Shown: positions 1 to 7,914, counted from the first letter of the stretch. The stretch: DNA of 19,836 nt from JAVBKA01 sp031546715 (GCA_031546715.1 JAVBKA010000173.1:1-19836), one strand, 5' to 3'. Notes: generated from the sequence alone by a model not told the origin. A program made the numbers and translations.

Positions 1-707
1 TTTTCAATATTTATGGTTGCTTGCGCCTTCCAATCATTGGCATTTAAAATAGCCTTTGCCTTGTCGTACTCCGCTCGAAGTTGGCTTGGGTCAGGCAATC
101 CGCTTGTGGAATTCGCAATTGTACGAATTCCACCGGCAACAGAATTAATTACACTGCTAGGTAAAACATCAGCGCAATCCTGATAGAGAATACCATCAGC
201 AAAACCTGCGGCAACGGCTTCCTGCGCCGTCATCCATGTAGTCGCATTAACCATAGACTCCAGTTGAGCTCTGCTGGTTTTTCCTTTGCACTTAGCTTCG
301 TAGCCGTTAATAATAGATTTTGTTATAGCGTCAAGAATCTTCACGCTCTCCTGATGGGCGGTCTTGTCGCCGGATGTATGAGTTGATGGCAGGTGAATCA
401 TTACTTGTGCCACAGGGGAAAGCAGCACACGTTCGCAACCCATCATCAGAGTAGACGCTGCGGATGCCGCCAGAGACTGTACCTCTGCAACTGTTTGAAT
501 GCTTGCCGACTTAAGAACAGAGTAGATTTCAAACCCTGCAAATACTGAACCTCCGCCCGAGTTAATCTCAAAAATAAGCTTTTCGTCCACGGGTGTGTTT
601 TGTATTGCCTGTCTAACCGTTGACGGCGAAAAAACAGTGTAATTAAAAAATTGGTACGCCGCTAAATCATCGTCAGAGACTACATAACCGTTTAAGGGAA
701 CTCTCAT
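1..707 (-). CDS. ClpP-like prohead (head maturation) protease, 3' end outside window
   Basis: Translating the minus strand from the ATG at 707 gives an open frame of 235 codons that runs off the window edge. It shows the ClpP-type serine protease pattern: an INSGGGSVFAG loop (about residues 48-58), the SLAASAAS segment carrying the likely catalytic serine, MIHLPS carrying the likely histidine (about residue 104), and TWMTAQEAVAAGFAD carrying the likely aspartate. In HK97-like phages this protease cuts the scaffold or capsid N-terminus during head maturation and sits between portal and major capsid genes. That fits here: its ATG overlaps the portal stop codon (ATGA), and capsid should follow beyond position 1. 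The family call is firm. The exact cleavage target is unknown and the C-terminus is not visible. Confidence 0.9.
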   Translation of the reverse strand, partial: MRVPLNGYVVSDDDLAAYQFFNYTVFSPSTVRQAIQNTPVDEKLIFEINSGGGSVFAGFEIYSVLKSASIQTVAEVQSLAASAASTLMMGCERVLLSPVAQVMIHLPSTHTSGDKTAHQESVKILDAITKSIINGYEAKCKGKTSRAQLESMVNATTWMTAQEAVAAGFADGILYQDCADVLPSSVINSVAGGIRTIANSTSGLPDPSQLRAEYDKAKAILNANDWKAQATINIE

Positions 708-1969
708 TTGCTTTTGCCTCCTTCAGCACGTTTTAAGCTCAACTCCGCCCAACTTGACAACGGCCCATAATTCCAGCTGGCGTAATGCTCTTCACCGCCG
801 TCAACATCAGGCATGTCCTCCAAAGAGCGAATATCGTTGACGCAAAATGCGCCTGTTTCACGCATAGTTTTGTACCAGTTGCCACGGCTGGCGTTATCGC
901 CCTTTAGCTCAGCCATCATGTTAAGCCGAATTTCCAAGCCATTGTTTATCTCGCTATCGGTGAGCAGTTTCCATGTCATTTCCTCTGAATATTGAGTTAC
1001 AATTGGGTGTAGTGTTGAAACCACATAATCAATAGCGTTCTGCTCGTTTGAGCTGTAGCTCTGTTTTCCCGATTGCAGTTTGTAAAGCGGTATTCCGAAG
1101 AATCGGGCAATGTCCTGTACTGATAACTCTTCACGTTCAATGAACTGTGCGTCCTGATTATTTATCGATATAGGGCTGTACTTAAGTCCCATATCGAGAA
1201 CTGCTGTGCGATGGGCGTTGCTTGGCCCTGCGTAGAACTTTTCCCATTCTTTGCGAATAATTTCTTTCTTTGAGACTGTAGATTTTGTGCCGTCTGAAGC
1301 ATCTACTTCTATATTGCCACTCAAATCGGCATCGACCATTAGTACGCCTGATGGCTGTGCGCCGTTGGCATAAAAGGAATAGTCGTACGCCTGTGCCGCT
1401 CGTCCTGAAGCAATTACCTCTGCAGCTCTTGAAAGCACGGAAATACCTTTCGATCCATTGTGACTGTATGCCTTAAAATGCATAACATCATCGCCATGTA
1501 GCCTCATTGGTTCACCGCAAGTCGGATGGGTGATGTCGTACCACACATGACCCTTATTGTCACGCCATGGTCGGACTAACTCTGACGGTATGGGAATAAG
1601 CTCAATTGGGCGACCGCTGCGAGGGTCACGTACAATCCAATCGTATGAGTTTCCATGAGTGAGCCTGTTTGCCTCAAGCATTTTCTTGCGAACGCTGGGT
1701 GTCATTGCTTCGTTGGGTCTTATGGATAACAACTGGTGTAGATGATGGTCTGCTCTGCTTCTCGTTTTATTGTCCAAAAAATAGACAGGTAACTTACTCA
1801 TAGAATCGGAAAGTACTTCAATGCAACGATTGACCGCCGACAACTTCATTGCCGCAGATTCGCCCGAACTCTCTGTACTAGCTAATGGCATTCCCATAGA
1901 AGTCAGCGAGGCAACGGTTACAGCGTTACTAATCGGAGGAGCTCTCCGCAGAATGCCATTAATCAACAC
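704..1969 (-). CDS. HK97-type phage portal protein
   Basis: About 421 residues, typical of the HK97 portal family. Recognisable parts are an N-terminal segment (KLSAVNRCIEVLSDSMSKLPVY), the middle motif PSNAHRTAVLDMGLKYSPISI, and the ELSVQDIARFFGIPLYKLQ and SYSSNEQNAIDYVVSTLHPI helices near the C-terminal third. Portals form the dodecameric ring at one capsid vertex through which terminase pumps DNA. The start is not obvious: GGAGG at 1982-1978 is 8 nt before a GTG at 1969 but only 2 nt before the ATG at 1975, and a TTG at 1993 has no ribosome site, so I chose 1969. The gene overlaps the end of the small membrane gene by 11 bp and the protease start by 4 bp, so the three are probably translationally coupled. 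Family call firm; start uncertain by up to 8 codons. Confidence 0.92.
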   Translation of the reverse strand: MLINGILRRAPPISNAVTVASLTSMGMPLASTESSGESAAMKLSAVNRCIEVLSDSMSKLPVYFLDNKTRSRADHHLHQLLSIRPNEAMTPSVRKKMLEANRLTHGNSYDWIVRDPRSGRPIELIPIPSELVRPWRDNKGHVWYDITHPTCGEPMRLHGDDVMHFKAYSHNGSKGISVLSRAAEVIASGRAAQAYDYSFYANGAQPSGVLMVDADLSGNIEVDASDGTKSTVSKKEIIRKEWEKFYAGPSNAHRTAVLDMGLKYSPISINNQDAQFIEREELSVQDIARFFGIPLYKLQSGKQSYSSNEQNAIDYVVSTLHPIVTQYSEEMTWKLLTDSEINNGLEIRLNMMAELKGDNASRGNWYKTMRETGAFCVNDIRSLEDMPDVDGGEEHYASWNYGPLSSWAELSLKRAEGGKSK

Positions 1970-2150
1970 TTCCATTACCTCCGCTGAACTCAAGTAAAAT
2001 TGCTATACCAACTGCCCATAGTCCGCCGATAATATATCCGGCAGGTATAAATATCATGTATACACCAGCAGTCACGGACGCTGCGCCTAAAAATAAAAGG
2101 ATATCTGAAATAAGGCTGCGTGTCTTTTTCCTTGTTCCCTTGCTTTGCAT
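1959..2150 (-). CDS. Small two-helix membrane protein between terminase and portal
   Basis: 63 residues starting at the ATG at 2150, which has GGAGGA (2160-2155) at good spacing; a longer version starting at TTG 2162 would have the ribosome site inside the gene. After a basic N-terminus (KGTRKKTRS) there are two hydrophobic stretches, about residues 14-34 (DILLFLGAASVTAGVYMIF) and 36-55 (GYIIGGLWAVGIAILLEF), so it is probably an inner-membrane hairpin. Small two-helix proteins are often encoded between large terminase and portal in siphoviruses of Firmicutes. Their role is not established, and I assign none. Its stop lies inside the portal start region. Confidence 0.7.
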   Translation of the reverse strand: MQSKGTRKKTRSLISDILLFLGAASVTAGVYMIFIPAGYIIGGLWAVGIAILLEFSGGNGSVD

Positions 2151-2162
2151 AATTTCCTCCAA

Positions 2163-2179
2163 GTGTCCAAGTTGGACAC
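2163..2179. promoter_or_regulatory. 17-bp palindrome, candidate parS/ParB site 1
   Basis: Perfect inverted repeat GTGTCCAA-G-TTGGACAC between the large terminase stop and the small membrane gene. The same palindrome occurs at 8422, 9746 and 16455. It has no T-run and is not placed as a terminator. The ParB link is inferred from repetition and from two copies flanking or lying in parB. Confidence 0.6.
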
Positions 2180-2183
2180 CGCA

Positions 2184-4016
2184 TTACATATTGAATTTTC
2201 CTTGAATAATAACATCGGATAAATTAACAGTATTTTTCTTCAAAAGCGCACGTGATACGGCGTTCATAATTGCCGCAAGTGGGTCAATTCGCTCAGTATC
2301 ATCTTTGTGTTTTTTTGAGAGTTTAATGTCACCGTAATTGTTCTGAATCTCGATGGCGTTACCCATGCACCAAATGAGCAGGGGATTTTTCTCAATGACA
2401 AGCTTACCTTGAAGGAGCAGTTCCCTAAAACCCTTAACTGCTATATTCTGCCCAGCGCATGTTTGAGCAATTTCCACACAAAAATTCTCATTGGCTCGCT
2501 CCTCGCACATTTTAATTGCCAGATCAGTAGCGTTGTGTCCGTCATAGTCAACTTCAACAAGTTTCCATCCAAGCTGCTTTTCATTAGCGCATATCCAGTT
2601 ATTAACATAGCTATTGTCCGTGACATCGCCAGGCGTAAGTGTGCAATATCCGGACTTAGCCCACGAGTTGTAAGGCACACGATCAGTACGTTCGTGGTGA
2701 TCAGCTCGATTTTCAGGCATGAAACCATGTGCCTTTATCGCCACCCTGCCGTCATCTAACAAGCAAACAGCTCCGACACCTGACAAATCAATACGTTTTC
2801 CTAAGTCAAATCCGCACCAAACCTCTCGACCTTTTGTCAGCTCTGAAAAGACTTCTTTTGACACCTGCGCCGCCTCGGCAAGTGTCATACAATTCTCATC
2901 TAAGTATCGGTTTACGCTACCTGTCTGCCACTGACACATGCGCCGAGTAAGAAACTGGCGAATTTTATGAGGGTCATTTGAGGCATATGCGGTCTGATAT
3001 TCTGCCTCAATCTGTTCGAGTAAGTATTGGCTGTAGTCATTAGGGTATCGCAGGCATGGATTAGGCATACACCAGAGCTTTTTATCATGCGGATTAGCAG
3101 TGCTGGGAAGTTCTCTTATCATCACAAAATAAGTCTCGTCGACAACGCTTGAATCTGAGAGAACTCGCTTTGCATACTCCTCTTCAATAAAACATGGCTT
3201 GTTCCCTGCATCATCGCCAGCAGTGGTAATTACATCAAGCAAAGACTGAGGTCGCTTACCAAATGAGTTTAGCCCGATATCGTAAATATCCGAGGATGGA
3301 TGTGCGTGATATTCATCGACCACAAAATAACTAGGTGCGCCCGAGTCTTTATTTTTTGTATCTTTGGATAGCGCACGCATGTAGCCGCCTCGTTTGCGAT
3401 GGGTTACAGGGTTTGAGCGTGGAATGATTAACCTCCGCTCGATGTTGGGACTGTTTTGAGCAATCTTTTTTGCATCTCCAAACACTCGCATTGCCTGAGA
3501 GCGGTCAACAGCGGCACATTCTACCTCTGGTTCTTGTTCTCCAACTGCTTTTTCTGGTTGATATGGTGGGTACAAAACATCGCTACACAGATGAAATAGG
3601 CACTGTCCAGATTTTTCAGTAGACTTAAAGTTTCCTCTACCACGCTTGTTGTAGGCACGTTTAAATCGCCTTGCGCCAGTTTCTTTATTAACCCAGCCAT
3701 AAATGCAACCTAAATCAAAAACTTGCCACGGCTGAAGCTCTATGGGTTGCCGCTGCTCTACACCCCTAACCTGAATGCACTGTCCAAACCAACGTAATAT
3801 CCGATCAGCTCGTGTGGTATCAAAAATGTAGGGGAAATCCTTTGTTTTTTGCCGCTTCAAATCGTTTAAGTGTCTTTGACAAGCCATAATTTCATAATCA
3901 CAGCACAAGGGCTTTAGTCTACCTTGGGTAACTTGCTTTGCATACTGGCTTACTGGATGATGTAAACCGCTTTGCTTTCGTACTTTAGTCGACAAAGAGA
4001 TCACCTTCTTCGTCAC
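2184..4016 (-). CDS. terL: Phage terminase large subunit (packaging ATPase/nuclease)
   Basis: 610 residues, usual length for the Terminase_1 (HK97-like) family. ATPase part: an early LQPWQVF motif (about 94-100), a Walker A-like KRGRGNFKST at 124-133, and a Walker B FVVDEYHAH at 231-239 followed by a coupling-type ITTAG (263-267). Nuclease part: GFDLGKRIDLSG (402-413), VEVDYDGHNATD and a C-terminal KDDTERIDPLAAIMN, which supply the acidic residues expected of an RNase H-like fold. The protein cuts concatemeric phage DNA and drives it into the prohead through the portal. Its start region overlaps the preceding small-terminase-like gene by 32 bp. The GTG at 4016 is used, but a GTG at 4004 with AGGTG upstream is also possible. 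Confidence 0.93.
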   Translation of the reverse strand: MTKKVISLSTKVRKQSGLHHPVSQYAKQVTQGRLKPLCCDYEIMACQRHLNDLKRQKTKDFPYIFDTTRADRILRWFGQCIQVRGVEQRQPIELQPWQVFDLGCIYGWVNKETGARRFKRAYNKRGRGNFKSTEKSGQCLFHLCSDVLYPPYQPEKAVGEQEPEVECAAVDRSQAMRVFGDAKKIAQNSPNIERRLIIPRSNPVTHRKRGGYMRALSKDTKNKDSGAPSYFVVDEYHAHPSSDIYDIGLNSFGKRPQSLLDVITTAGDDAGNKPCFIEEEYAKRVLSDSSVVDETYFVMIRELPSTANPHDKKLWCMPNPCLRYPNDYSQYLLEQIEAEYQTAYASNDPHKIRQFLTRRMCQWQTGSVNRYLDENCMTLAEAAQVSKEVFSELTKGREVWCGFDLGKRIDLSGVGAVCLLDDGRVAIKAHGFMPENRADHHERTDRVPYNSWAKSGYCTLTPGDVTDNSYVNNWICANEKQLGWKLVEVDYDGHNATDLAIKMCEERANENFCVEIAQTCAGQNIAVKGFRELLLQGKLVIEKNPLLIWCMGNAIEIQNNYGDIKLSKKHKDDTERIDPLAAIMNAVSRALLKKNTVNLSDVIIQGKFNM

Positions 4017-4452
4017 CTAGCGCTACTTTTTCACCACTCAGTAGTGTTAGGTTGCATCTCCCCGACACTGTAAGCCCCAAATCAGACCCAGCAGCACGAC
4101 ATTGCTTAAAAAATCGATCTTGCATAGAGGAAAGTTTGTCAGCATCGGCAAGATTGTTTGAGTTAAGAGCAGCTGTAAGCCGATTTGTAACTCGAAGATA
4201 ATTACTCTCAGCAATCAAGTACCTAGCAAGAGAATCATCATCTAGTTCTGAAAGCACACCGATGCGAATGAGCGCTGCTGAAATTTTGCGAAACTTTACT
4301 GCCAACGATGCAGACAAATATGCTGGTGGATCCAAATGTTTAACAAGTGGTGTTTTAATCTCGCTCCTCTCACGTATTGCAAGTTCTTCTTTCGAGTAGT
4401 GACGACTGCCACTAGAACGAAGAATTGCAACAGGCACTTTCTTTCGACTCAC
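3985..4452 (-). CDS. Second P27-family small-terminase-like protein
   Basis: 155 residues. The layout is that of P27-type small terminases: a proline-rich entry (LDPPAYLSASLAVKFRKI), an SELDDDSLARYLIAESNYLRV helix, and a C-terminal RAAGSDLGLTVSGRCNLTL that matches the family's typical 'LGLTPxxRxRL' ending. It ends in EGDLFVD, much like the other small terminase at 5714-6217 (EDDLFCD). It lies directly before terL, where the DNA-recognition subunit is usually found, so it may be the working partner of terL or a paralogue of the other copy. The start (GTG 4452) overlaps the methyltransferase end by 41 bp and has no convincing ribosome site, so the true start may be a little downstream. Confidence 0.65.
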   Translation of the reverse strand: MSRKKVPVAILRSSGSRHYSKEELAIRERSEIKTPLVKHLDPPAYLSASLAVKFRKISAALIRIGVLSELDDDSLARYLIAESNYLRVTNRLTAALNSNNLADADKLSSMQDRFFKQCRAAGSDLGLTVSGRCNLTLLSGEKVALGDEEGDLFVD

Positions 4453-5704
4453 CGACCTTCACCGCTTTCTGACCCGTAAACTCTTCCCATCGATTAATAA
4501 TCACATCAACATAGCGAGGGTCTTTTTCCATGAGGTAGGCAATGCGCCGAAGCTGTTCGCATGCAATTAGGGTAGTACCTGACCCTGCAAATAAATCTAC
4601 AACAATTGCGCCGGGTAGTGTCGAATTAGATATTTCATACGAAAATAACCGCACAGGTTTCATTGTCGGGTGTTGCTCACTACGAGAAGGCTTGTCGTAT
4701 TCGAGAACGGTGGTCTGCTTACGGTCGCTACACCATAAATGTGCCTCGCCATCCTTCCATCCGTAAAGGCATGATTCGTGACTATCCCATATACCACACG
4801 GTAACTCTGCATCGTCTATCTCAGTCTGACCATGCAAGCATGGTTCGTGCTGCCATTGGTAATCCTGTCGCCCAATTGTTGCGCACTGCTTCACCCACAC
4901 TAAACACTGACGTACTTGTAGACCAACCTCTGCACACGCTCGCCTAAATGAAAGCCCTGTTGCGCCGTCAGAATGCCATATGTAGAAACTTGCGCCGGGC
5001 GCAAGAATACTTGTCGCACATGAGAACGCAGCGCAAAGAAAATTGTAAAAATCCTCGTCTGTCATCGAGTCGTTTCGAATTTTTAGATGCTCACTAGTCC
5101 CGCCTGTGATGTTTACGTTATATGGCGGATCTGTCAACAATTGATCAGCAAACTTGCCGTCCATCAGAGTAGCTACGTCTAACTTGTTTGTCGAGTCACC
5201 ACACATTAAGCGGTGGTCTCCTAACTGGTACACATCACCGTATTTTGATTTTGACGATACAGGCAATTCAATCAAAAAATCGTCCTCTACTGTATCTTCT
5301 GAATCGCTAAGAATCATATCGTTTTCATCAAAGCCAGTTAAATTAAAGTCAAAGCCTGCAATTTGAAGCTCCTTCAACTCAAGGCTAACAAGTTCCTCAT
5401 CCCACGTGGCGTGTTCAGCTAATCGATTATCTGCCAGTATGTAGGCTCTACGCTGCGTGTCTGTCAAATGTTCAACCAACACACAAGGAACTTCCGCTAG
5501 TCCTTCAGCCTTGGCAGCCATCAGCCGACCATGTCCTGCAATAAGGTTGTTCTCGCCGTCAATTAACAGAGGTGCAACAAATCCAAATTCACGAAAACTT
5601 GCTCTTAGTTGCAGTATCTGTTCGTGGCCATGCTGTCTAGCGTTGCGGACATATGGAATCAGTTGCGCCACTGGACGCATCACCAATTTATTTGTTGTGT
5701 TCAT
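4412..5704 (-). CDS. ParB/Srx-domain fused DNA methyltransferase (beta-class, N6-A or N4-C)
   Basis: 430 residues with two domains. Residues about 8-100 form a ParB/sulfiredoxin-like domain with AGHGRLMAA at 56-64. Residues about 155-415 form an amino-methyltransferase with motif IV DPPYN at 192-196 and motif I FAGSGTT at 372-378. The order IV then I marks the beta class, which methylates exocyclic amines of adenine or cytosine. These fusions are widespread in phages and are thought to modify phage DNA, for protection against host restriction or to mark packaging or replication sites; the target site cannot be read from sequence. It sits between two small-terminase-like genes, which is unusual. 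Its ATG at 5704 follows the P27 TerS stop by 9 bp (GAGAGGAAC region as ribosome site). No restriction partner is visible. Confidence 0.9.
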   Translation of the reverse strand: MNTTNKLVMRPVAQLIPYVRNARQHGHEQILQLRASFREFGFVAPLLIDGENNLIAGHGRLMAAKAEGLAEVPCVLVEHLTDTQRRAYILADNRLAEHATWDEELVSLELKELQIAGFDFNLTGFDENDMILSDSEDTVEDDFLIELPVSSKSKYGDVYQLGDHRLMCGDSTNKLDVATLMDGKFADQLLTDPPYNVNITGGTSEHLKIRNDSMTDEDFYNFLCAAFSCATSILAPGASFYIWHSDGATGLSFRRACAEVGLQVRQCLVWVKQCATIGRQDYQWQHEPCLHGQTEIDDAELPCGIWDSHESCLYGWKDGEAHLWCSDRKQTTVLEYDKPSRSEQHPTMKPVRLFSYEISNSTLPGAIVVDLFAGSGTTLIACEQLRRIAYLMEKDPRYVDVIINRWEEFTGQKAVKVGESKESACCNSSF

Positions 5705-5713
5705 TAGTTCCTC

Positions 5714-6217
5714 TCAATCACAAAAGAGATCATCCTCCGCAGAAACCACTCTAGCCTCAGCTCTCTTTCGAGCGAGGCGAACTCGTCCTGTTGGAGTAAG
5801 TCCCAGCTTATCTGCATACTGCAAAATAGTGCGTTCCTGCCCCTGCAACTTATTCATCAAGCTATCCAATTTTGACACCGCCTCAAGATGTTTGTCTGAA
5901 CCCAAATTACCTGCCTCAGCATTTGATAAAGTCTGATGGCAAAGGTCATTTAAAGCATCTCTTCGAGAAAGCATACTGCAATAAACAGCTAACATCTCTG
6001 TGTCCAGATCATCCAGCAGGGTAATGCCTGCCATTCGAGAAATGGTATCTTTCCAATATTTTTTTGCGGATTTATCTCGGTTTACATACGCTGGTGCTTT
6101 CAAGCTTGTATAAATACGCACGGGCAAGGTCTCGGTTTCGGCTTGTTCACGAGATACACGCTCGAACCTGGTCATGTTTTTGGTCATGTTTGCAATTGGT
6201 TTTGCGTTTGCCGCCAT
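5714..6217 (-). CDS. terS: P27-family phage terminase small subunit
   Basis: 167 residues with the clear P27 signature: YTSLKAPAYVNRDKSAKKYWKDTI near residue 33, GITLLDDLDTEMLAVYCSML in the middle, and ILQYADKLGLTPTGRVRLARKRAE near the C-terminus. Small terminases bind the cos or pac sequence and load the large subunit. The ATG at 6217 follows GAGAGGGTG. It is the first gene downstream of a gene-free structured stretch and the HNH nuclease, the usual order in cos phages. Another family member with the same ending lies two genes on (3985-4452). Confidence 0.88.
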   Translation of the reverse strand: MAANAKPIANMTKNMTRFERVSREQAETETLPVRIYTSLKAPAYVNRDKSAKKYWKDTISRMAGITLLDDLDTEMLAVYCSMLSRRDALNDLCHQTLSNAEAGNLGSDKHLEAVSKLDSLMNKLQGQERTILQYADKLGLTPTGRVRLARKRAEARVVSAEDDLFCD

Positions 6218-6425
6218 CGCCGCTCACCCTCTCGAAACTTCATTGGGGAATTTTTCTCACAGTAGCAGGGGTACGGGGTATCGGTACAGCGTTTTTTAAT
6301 TTCTTGGAAGGTGGGGGGTGGGTCGCCCCTTTGGGGCTGTGCGCACATACGCTCGAGGACGCACGAACGCACAGACATGCATGCACTCGCATGTACGTAG
6401 CTTCACGCTATAGGACATCAAAAAA
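6218..6425. other. Structured gene-free stretch between HNH nuclease and terS; cos/packaging-site candidate
   Basis: No supported gene in this 208 bp. It holds a CCCCTTTGGGG palindrome (about 6326-6336), a long G-run around 6312-6320, and an almost strictly alternating purine-pyrimidine tract with an inverted repeat ACATGC-8 nt-GCATGT (6375-6394) and several GCAC/ACGC repeats. In cos phages with an HNH nuclease next to terminase, the packaging site usually lies in this interval. The position is established family knowledge; the assignment here is inference. Confidence 0.4.
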
Positions 6426-6788
6426 TTAATGCATTTTTCGTCGTTCGTCACACTGCTCCCTCGCCGTCTTTTGGTCGTGATGATGCTTGCACAGTGATTG
6501 ATGGTTGGCAGCATCAACGAATAATTCCCAGTCTCCACGGAACGGCTTGATGTGGTCTACCACTGCTGCCTTGGTTCGTATGCCTTTGCGTACGCACTCA
6601 CGGCAGAATGGTTCACGAAGCAATTGCTCAAGTCGAAGCCTTTCTTTCCAGACAGGTAGCAAGTACCAGCCATGATAATCAGCACTGTCCTTGCGCTGAT
6701 GCTTTGGCTTATGCTTAGCACACCAGCCTTCTCGAGTAACTTCGCAACATCCACAATGCCTACATGGCCGGAGCGGTTTGCTTGCCAC
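6426..6788 (-). CDS. Phage HNH endonuclease
   Basis: 120 residues starting at a GTG (6788) with GGAGGTGATAGCCC in front. It has an N-terminal pair of zinc-binding cysteine motifs (CRHCGCC, residues 9-15), then FCRECVRKGI, and the HNH core VVDHIKPFRGDWELF followed by NHQSLCKHHHDQKTA. HNH proteins encoded next to terminase are known to be needed for cos cleavage and packaging in HK97-like phages, acting together with the large terminase. Its place just upstream of terS agrees with that. It is preceded by a terminator hairpin on the same strand, so it may start the late packaging transcript. Confidence 0.92.
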   Translation of the reverse strand: MASKPLRPCRHCGCCEVTREGWCAKHKPKHQRKDSADYHGWYLLPVWKERLRLEQLLREPFCRECVRKGIRTKAAVVDHIKPFRGDWELFVDAANHQSLCKHHHDQKTAREQCDERRKMH

Positions 6789-6809
6789 GGGCTATCACCT
6801 CCTTGGCGC

Positions 6810-6866
6810 AAAAAAGAACCGGAGCCAATCACCACATCCTCAAAGGAGTAGTCATTGGCTCCGGCT
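6810..6866 (-). terminator. Intrinsic terminator between zinc-ribbon gene and HNH nuclease
   Basis: Read on the minus strand, CCGGAGCCAAT (6864-6854) pairs perfectly with ATTGGCTCCGG (6829-6819), an 11-bp stem, followed by TTCTTTTTTG. The 24-nt loop contains a small inner palindrome (TCCT/AGGA). The stop codon of the upstream gene lies at the edge of the stem. It would separate early from packaging transcription unless an antiterminator acts. Confidence 0.65.
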
Positions 6867-7058
6867 TTCAAAGCACTGGCCGTTGTTGATATTTACAGTG
6901 AATGTTGCTTTGCAGTGTCTACAAAAAATATGCAGATTTCTTGCTGAAGTTTCAGCACATATCTGGATTAGTTTCGTTCGCACAGGATGGCAGCTAGGAC
7001 AGCACACAAAACCATCCCTCACGGGTAACAGTTTATCACAATCTGAATGAAATTTCAA
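6852..7058 (-). CDS. Small cysteine-rich KTR-type zinc-ribbon protein
   Basis: 68 residues beginning at TTG 7058, chosen because GTGAGG lies 8 nt upstream. Two cysteine pairs, CCPSCHPVRTKL (19-30) and FCRHCKATF (about 45-53), form a zinc ribbon. The pattern 'CPxC..(K/R)TR...CxxCK' resembles the cysteine-rich KTR domain seen in small proteins of mobile elements of Firmicutes, sometimes labelled conjugal transfer proteins and related to phage Com-like translation regulators. Its target is unknown. It follows the HUH replication gene and ends inside the terminator stem. Confidence 0.7.
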   Translation of the reverse strand: MKFHSDCDKLLPVRDGFVCCPSCHPVRTKLIQICAETSARNLHIFCRHCKATFTVNINNGQCFESRSQ

Positions 7059-7132
7059 TACTTCTACCTCACTTTTCTATGTAACACTCAGTAGATATAC
7101 ATTGCTTCAAGAATGAAAAATAGCAATAGTCA

Positions 7133-7885
7133 TTATTTCTTTTTCTTTCGGGGTCGTGTTTTCTTTGCCACGGGCTCAGCAGGCAGTAGATACTCTACAT
7201 ATGAAAACCGACCCCACTCATTTTCAAAGGATTCCGTTTGTAAGATATACGCATTAGCAGGAGGTTCAAGCCGCATATTGCCATCAACCCATTCCGTTGG
7301 CTTCACATCTGGTTTTTGCAAATTCAGCGACGGTACCCATGACCGACCGCCTACGCTTGAATGACCGCATTCTCTCGGTTCTTTTGTTATGTACTTAGCC
7401 AGCTCTTCATATCCATATGAATCAACAGGCTCAAAATGAAGCTCCGTGCCATGTGTCCACAAACTGTAAATCAAATCATAGTCTGCACCTGTACCATTAA
7501 TAACCACATGATGATGGATGCGTGCATCGCCATGCTTATCCTCCGTACAGTAGATATATTTCAGCTCAGCATGGCGATTCTTCCTATAAACACGAAGCTC
7601 CTGCAAGAACTTTTTTAGTAGCTTTCGAGCAGCTTCTTTATTTCGAGGCAGGTGGTCATCATCGTAAGTTAATGTTAAAACTAAATCTGTATATGAAAAG
7701 TTTGCAGCCAATACCATCTTTAACTTTTGCCAACAATACTTATCATTCATCCGCTGCCGTGCAGCGCTGGTGCATTTTATCTTTTCAGCTCTTGCCTTTG
7801 GCGTATCATTAGGGAATGACGCAGTCCATAGTGCCTCTCGAACTAAGCGTCCTGCTTGAATTCGTTTGAATCTTTGTCGTGCCAT
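7133..7885 (-). CDS. HUH-type (rolling-circle) replication-associated protein
   Basis: 250 residues. The three motifs of replication-associated HUH endonucleases are in order: motif 1 DLVLTLTYDDDHLP at 67-80, motif 2 RIHHHVVIN at 122-130 (histidines 124-126), and motif 3 YGYEELAKYITKE at 157-169 with Tyr165 and Lys168 in the usual Y-x-x-K spacing. Such enzymes nick one strand, remain covalently linked through the tyrosine, and start rolling-circle replication; relatives resemble the ORF2/G2P Rep group. The C-terminus ends in a basic tail (KKTRPRKKKK). The ATG at 7885 has GGAGG 12 nt upstream, inside the loop of a hairpin. Its presence in a phage that also has DnaB and ParAB is notable. Activity is inferred from motifs only. 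Confidence 0.8.
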   Translation of the reverse strand: MARQRFKRIQAGRLVREALWTASFPNDTPKARAEKIKCTSAARQRMNDKYCWQKLKMVLAANFSYTDLVLTLTYDDDHLPRNKEAARKLLKKFLQELRVYRKNRHAELKYIYCTEDKHGDARIHHHVVINGTGADYDLIYSLWTHGTELHFEPVDSYGYEELAKYITKEPRECGHSSVGGRSWVPSLNLQKPDVKPTEWVDGNMRLEPPANAYILQTESFENEWGRFSYVEYLLPAEPVAKKTRPRKKKK

Positions 7886-7914
7886 TTGGGGCAGTATCCT
7901 CCGTTCGGCCCCAA
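7886..7914 (-). promoter_or_regulatory. Hairpin enclosing the ribosome binding site of the HUH gene
   Basis: Immediately before the ATG, TTGGGGC (7914-7908) pairs perfectly with GCCCCAA (7892-7886), leaving a 15-nt loop that contains the GGAGG. The helix would touch the start codon. It could limit translation, or could be a structure recognised by the HUH protein itself; neither is proven. Confidence 0.45.

Noticed and set aside
2163..2179. The 17-bp palindrome as a LexA/SOS box
   Set aside because: Firmicutes LexA sites are of the GAAC-4 nt-GTTC type; the palindrome differs in sequence and spacing, and its copies are not at SOS-type promoters.
6557..6871. 104-codon frame on the minus strand across the HNH gene and its terminator
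   Set aside because: It overlaps the HNH gene in another frame, reads through a terminator hairpin and has no recognisable domain.
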